In this document: positions 5,820 to 8,845 of the stretch, piece by piece | Layout: each line of letters starts with the position of its first letter | Numbering within the stretch: the first letter of the stretch is position 1 | Source of the DNA: Methylovulum sp. | Lineage (GTDB): Bacteria; Pseudomonadota; Gammaproteobacteria; Methylococcales; Methylomonadaceae | Length of the DNA: 8,845 nucleotides | Assembly: GCA_016919605.1 (NCBI GenBank) | Contig: JACXTQ010000173.1 | Span: 1-8,845, forward strand | Direction of reading: 5' to 3' | Made by a program: the position numbers and the translations under genes | The notes under the pieces: model-generated | Database searches by the model: none | What the model saw: only the letters and a program-made list of their open reading frames with translations | What the model was told of the DNA's origin: nothing

Positions 5820-8800
5820 ATGAATTTTTCGCAACCACAAAATGACGTTCATCCTGAACAGGATGCTGTTGACAGCTATCTTTTCCCCGCGTCTTTCGCT
5901 CAGCAACGGCTGTGGTTTTTTGAGCGGCTGATAGGGAGCAACGGCATTTATAACATCACCTTGGCAACTCGGCTTACCGGCGAATTGGTTGTGCCTGCTT
6001 TGCAGCAAAGCCTTGATGCTATTGTTGCCCGCCATGAAGCCTTGCGGACTGTTTTTACTGAACAGGATGGCCATACTCTCCAGGTCATCAAACCTGCGCT
6101 ATCTGTGGCCTGTACGCTGCTGGAGTTGCCCGCCTATCGGCAAGGTGAGCTTCAAGGCATTTTAGAGGCACAAGCAAACCAAGCCTTTGACCTCAAGCGG
6201 CCACCCTTAATCCGTGCCTTGTTGGTCACATTATCAGGGCAGGGTAGCTATATCTTGCTTATCACAGTCCATCACAGTGTGTTCGATGGTTGGTCAATCG
6301 CCGTGTTTAATAAGGAGTTGGCACATTTTTACCACGCCTTTAGCCAAGGCCAAACGCTGGCTTTACCCGTATTGCCCATCCAGTATGCGGATTATGCGGT
6401 CTGGCAACGGGAATGGTTACAGGGTGAGGTGCTGGATAAGCAACTGGCGTATTGGCAACAGCAATTGTCTGGCCTGTCCATATTGGAATTGCCGACCGAT
6501 AGGCCACGTCCGAAACGCCCATCGCATCGGGGCGGGCAAGTGCCTATCCATTTGTCTGCTGAGTTGGCCCAAGGGCTCAACCGCTTGGCGCAACAACACC
6601 ATGCGACCTTATTCATGACCCTTTTGGCAGGCTTGCAAACGCTCCTGCACCGCTATAGCGGCCAAACCGATATTGCCATCGGTACCGCCATTGCCGGACG
6701 CAACCGCGAAGAATTGGAAGACTTGATTGGTTTTTTTGTTAATACCCTAGTGTTGCGCGGGGATTTGTCAGCTAATCCCGGCTTTTGCCAATTGCTAGGC
6801 CAAGCCCGTAAAACATGCCTGGAAGCTTATGGCCATCAGGATATCCCTTTTGAAAAGCTAGTTGCCGAAGTTCAAAGCGGACGTGATATGAGCCGCCATC
6901 CGCTGTTTCAAGTCATGCTGGTCTTACAACCGCCACCCGTCCTAAACCCGCCTTGGCCGGGCTTGGCGATGGAGCCGCTTACCGTCGCCCATCACTTTGC
7001 TAAGTTTGACCTGATAATTTCCTTAACGGAATACCCTGATGGTCTGGCGGGCGAAGTCGAATACAGTGCTGATTTGTTCGATGCCGCCACCATCACCCGC
7101 ATGGTCGGGCATTTTCAGACCCTATTGGCGGCTATTGTCAGGCAACCGGAAACCGCCATTGCCGAACTGGAGTTGCTTACTGACTCCGAACGTAAGCAAC
7201 TCATTGGCTGGAACGCCACCACCACGGCCTATCCGCACAATCAATGCGTCCATCAGCTTTTTGAAGCGCAAGCGGCAAAGACACCGGAGGCCATTGCCCT
7301 GGTTTTTGAAGGGCAGCAACTGAGTTACCAAGCGCTTAACGCCAAGGCCAATCAGTTGGCGCACTACCTTGCCAGTTTGACGGGTTGGCCGGACACATTA
7401 ATAGGCATTTGCTTACCAAGAAGCCCGGCCATGATAATCGCCGTCTTGGCGATCCTTAAGGCAGGTGGCGGTTATGTGCCGCTAGATCCGGCTTATCCCA
7501 AAGAGCGGCTAAAATGTATGCTGGCAGATGCTAACGTTCCGGTATTGATTACCTATACGGGGCAACGGGATAGCCTTCCTGAAACGAATGCCCTGATTGT
7601 CTGTGTCGATACGCTAGAGAAAACCCTCAACGCTTTGGGCACGGATAATCTGGCGGCTATCGCCACCTCTGACAATCTGGCCTATGTCTTGTATACATCC
7701 GGTTCTACAGGTATCCCTAAAGGCGTAGCCATGCCGCACCGTGCTTTGGTCAATTTGCTCAACTGGCAGACTGATGGCTTCAAGCCCGCACCTGACCGGC
7801 GGGTTCTGCAATTTACCAGCCTAAGTTTTGATGTGTCTTTCCAAGAAATTTTTACTGCCCTGACCACAGGGGGCGCTTTAGTGTTGATTTTGGAAGAACA
7901 ACGCCGCTATCCGCCGGTATTATTAAATAGTATTGCCCAGCAAAAAATAACTGACCTGTTCATACCGTTTATCGTCCTGCAACAACTCGCCCAAGCCCAT
8001 GCCAATATTGCTATAGTTAATCATCTTAACGTGATTATAACGGCGGGCGAAGTGCTGCATATCACCCCCGCTATCAAACGCTTTATGGAAAATTTGGGCG
8101 GTTGCCAGTTAGTCAACCAATACGGCCCGACAGAATGCCATGTAGTCACTGCTTTTAATTTGCCTAAAGATATAAGCACTTGGACTGAGTTTCCATCCAT
8201 AGGCCAGCCGATTGCCAACACCCAAATCTATATTTTGGACAAGCAATTGCAACCCGTCCCCATCGGGGTGATCGGCGAGATTTATATCGGTGGCGACAGC
8301 TTGGCACACGGTTATCTCAACCAAGCGGAATTGACCGTCGAAAAATTTATTGGCCATCCTTTTAGCACCGACCCCGCCGCCCGTCTGTACAAAACTGGCG
8401 ATCTGGGCCGTTATCTGCCCGCTGGCGGCATTACTTTTTTGGGACGTATGGATAAGCAAATCAAGTTGCGCGGTTTCCGCATTGAACTGGGGGAGATAGA
8501 AGCGGTGTTGGGGCAATACTCTGGTGTCAATGATGTGGTGGTGCTGGTTCGTGAGGACTTGCCTGGTGATAAACGCCTAGTCGCTTATCTGACTCGTCCG
8601 TCACAGACGCAACTGGACATCAACGCCTTGCGCGGACATGTCAAAGCTAAGTTGCCCGATTACATGGTACCTTCGGCTTTTGTGTTTTTGGAAAGCTTGC
8701 CCTTGACCCCTAATGGCAAACTTGACCATGATGCCTTGCCTGCCCCTGAGCCGTCACGTCCTGAATGGGCGCAATTATATGCCGCGCCCAGAAATTCAGT

Positions 8801-8845
8801 TGAAGAAGTGCTGGTGGCTATTTGGCGAGAGGTCTTAGGTGTTGA
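5820..8845 (+). CDS. Non-ribosomal peptide synthetase, C-A-(T), 3' end beyond window
   Basis: 1008 codons remain open to the window edge. An in-frame TAA at 5811 makes ATG 5820 the first start; its Shine-Dalgarno is weak. The condensation domain (about 21-450) has FPASFAQQRLWFFERL (C1), RHEALRTVF (C2), catalytic HHSVFDGWS (C3, H151-H152, D156), YADYAVWQ (C4), IGFFVNTLVLR (C5, 303-313), HQDIPFEKLV (C6) and RHPLFQVML (C7). The adenylation domain (about 475-975) has LSYQALN (A1, 501), LKAGGGYVPLDP (A2, 546), YTSGSTGIPKG (A3, 625), FDVSFQEIF (A4), NQYGPTE (A5, 766), YKTGDL (A7, 857), GRMDKQIKLRGFRIELGEIE (A8, 875) and NGKLD with Lys967 (A10). Specificity residues D671, V672, Q675, F714, I740, A742, Q767, V775, V776 and K967 resemble the proline code. 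Residues from about 988 begin a carrier domain; its Ser is outside. No epimerase or methyltransferase is inserted. All core motifs look intact, so the module is probably active. Confidence 0.96.
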   Translation, partial: MNFSQPQNDVHPEQDAVDSYLFPASFAQQRLWFFERLIGSNGIYNITLATRLTGELVVPALQQSLDAIVARHEALRTVFTEQDGHTLQVIKPALSVACTLLELPAYRQGELQGILEAQANQAFDLKRPPLIRALLVTLSGQGSYILLITVHHSVFDGWSIAVFNKELAHFYHAFSQGQTLALPVLPIQYADYAVWQREWLQGEVLDKQLAYWQQQLSGLSILELPTDRPRPKRPSHRGGQVPIHLSAELAQGLNRLAQQHHATLFMTLLAGLQTLLHRYSGQTDIAIGTAIAGRNREELEDLIGFFVNTLVLRGDLSANPGFCQLLGQARKTCLEAYGHQDIPFEKLVAEVQSGRDMSRHPLFQVMLVLQPPPVLNPPWPGLAMEPLTVAHHFAKFDLIISLTEYPDGLAGEVEYSADLFDAATITRMVGHFQTLLAAIVRQPETAIAELELLTDSERKQLIGWNATTTAYPHNQCVHQLFEAQAAKTPEAIALVFEGQQLSYQALNAKANQLAHYLASLTGWPDTLIGICLPRSPAMIIAVLAILKAGGGYVPLDPAYPKERLKCMLADANVPVLITYTGQRDSLPETNALIVCVDTLEKTLNALGTDNLAAIATSDNLAYVLYTSGSTGIPKGVAMPHRALVNLLNWQTDGFKPAPDRRVLQFTSLSFDVSFQEIFTALTTGGALVLILEEQRRYPPVLLNSIAQQKITDLFIPFIVLQQLAQAHANIAIVNHLNVIITAGEVLHITPAIKRFMENLGGCQLVNQYGPTECHVVTAFNLPKDISTWTEFPSIGQPIANTQIYILDKQLQPVPIGVIGEIYIGGDSLAHGYLNQAELTVEKFIGHPFSTDPAARLYKTGDLGRYLPAGGITFLGRMDKQIKLRGFRIELGEIEAVLGQYSGVNDVVVLVREDLPGDKRLVAYLTRPSQTQLDINALRGHVKAKLPDYMVPSAFVFLESLPLTPNGKLDHDALPAPEPSRPEWAQLYAAPRNSVEEVLVAIWREVLGV

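Noticed and set aside
5784..6074. 96-codon minus-strand open frame over the NRPS start
   Set aside because: It lies opposite the conserved C1-C2 motifs of the condensation domain and has no recognisable protein features.
6214..8516. Small closed frames on both strands within the NRPS
   Set aside because: All overlap the single continuous condensation-adenylation frame, which shows every expected core motif in order.
5820..8845. Frameshift in the NRPS
   Set aside because: Frame checks at the C1, C3, C5, A1, A3, A5, A7, A8 and A10 motifs and at the window end all give the same phase, with no internal stop.

Overview
The window looks like a chromosomal segment from a gammaproteobacterium of moderate GC content. 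The csrA - tRNA-Ser(GCT) - tRNA-Arg(ACG) block is a classic gammaproteobacterial arrangement. The small secreted protein at 3245-3844 resembles the exosortase-associated TIGR04073 family, which I associate with methanotrophs of the order Methylococcales among others. The methanotroph assignment is inference only.

Layout. On the minus strand (59-621), csrA is followed after only 8 nt by tRNA-Ser, then tRNA-Arg and tRNA-Asn, ending in a strong intrinsic terminator, so it reads as one transcription unit. Divergent from csrA, on the plus strand, is tex (893-3190), a complete 765-residue nucleic-acid-binding transcription accessory protein. After it come two small envelope genes: a TIGR04073-like secreted protein (3245-3844) and a short lipoprotein with a PEGA-like domain (3903-4319).

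From about 4320 to 5560 the sequence is mobile-element debris. A large 11-bp inverted repeat (4368-4438) precedes an internally deleted transposase remnant (4495-4714). A second, unrelated insertion sequence (4711-5560) is inserted in or against that remnant. Its 22-bp terminal inverted repeats are still recognisable, but its transposase has a frameshift, an internal deletion of the catalytic core and a nonsense codon.

From 5820 to the window end there is one uninterrupted plus-strand frame (1008 complete codons, no stop): the start of a non-ribosomal peptide synthetase. It holds a complete condensation domain, a complete adenylation domain and the first helix of a carrier domain. The adenylation specificity residues, read by alignment to GrsA from memory, are D-V-Q-F-I-A-Q-V-V-K. 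This is close to the proline code DVQ(L/F)IAHVVK, so the first module probably activates L-proline or a close analogue. The rest of the assembly line lies beyond the window. The housekeeping/accessory boundary is thus marked by nested IS remnants, with a biosynthetic locus immediately after them.
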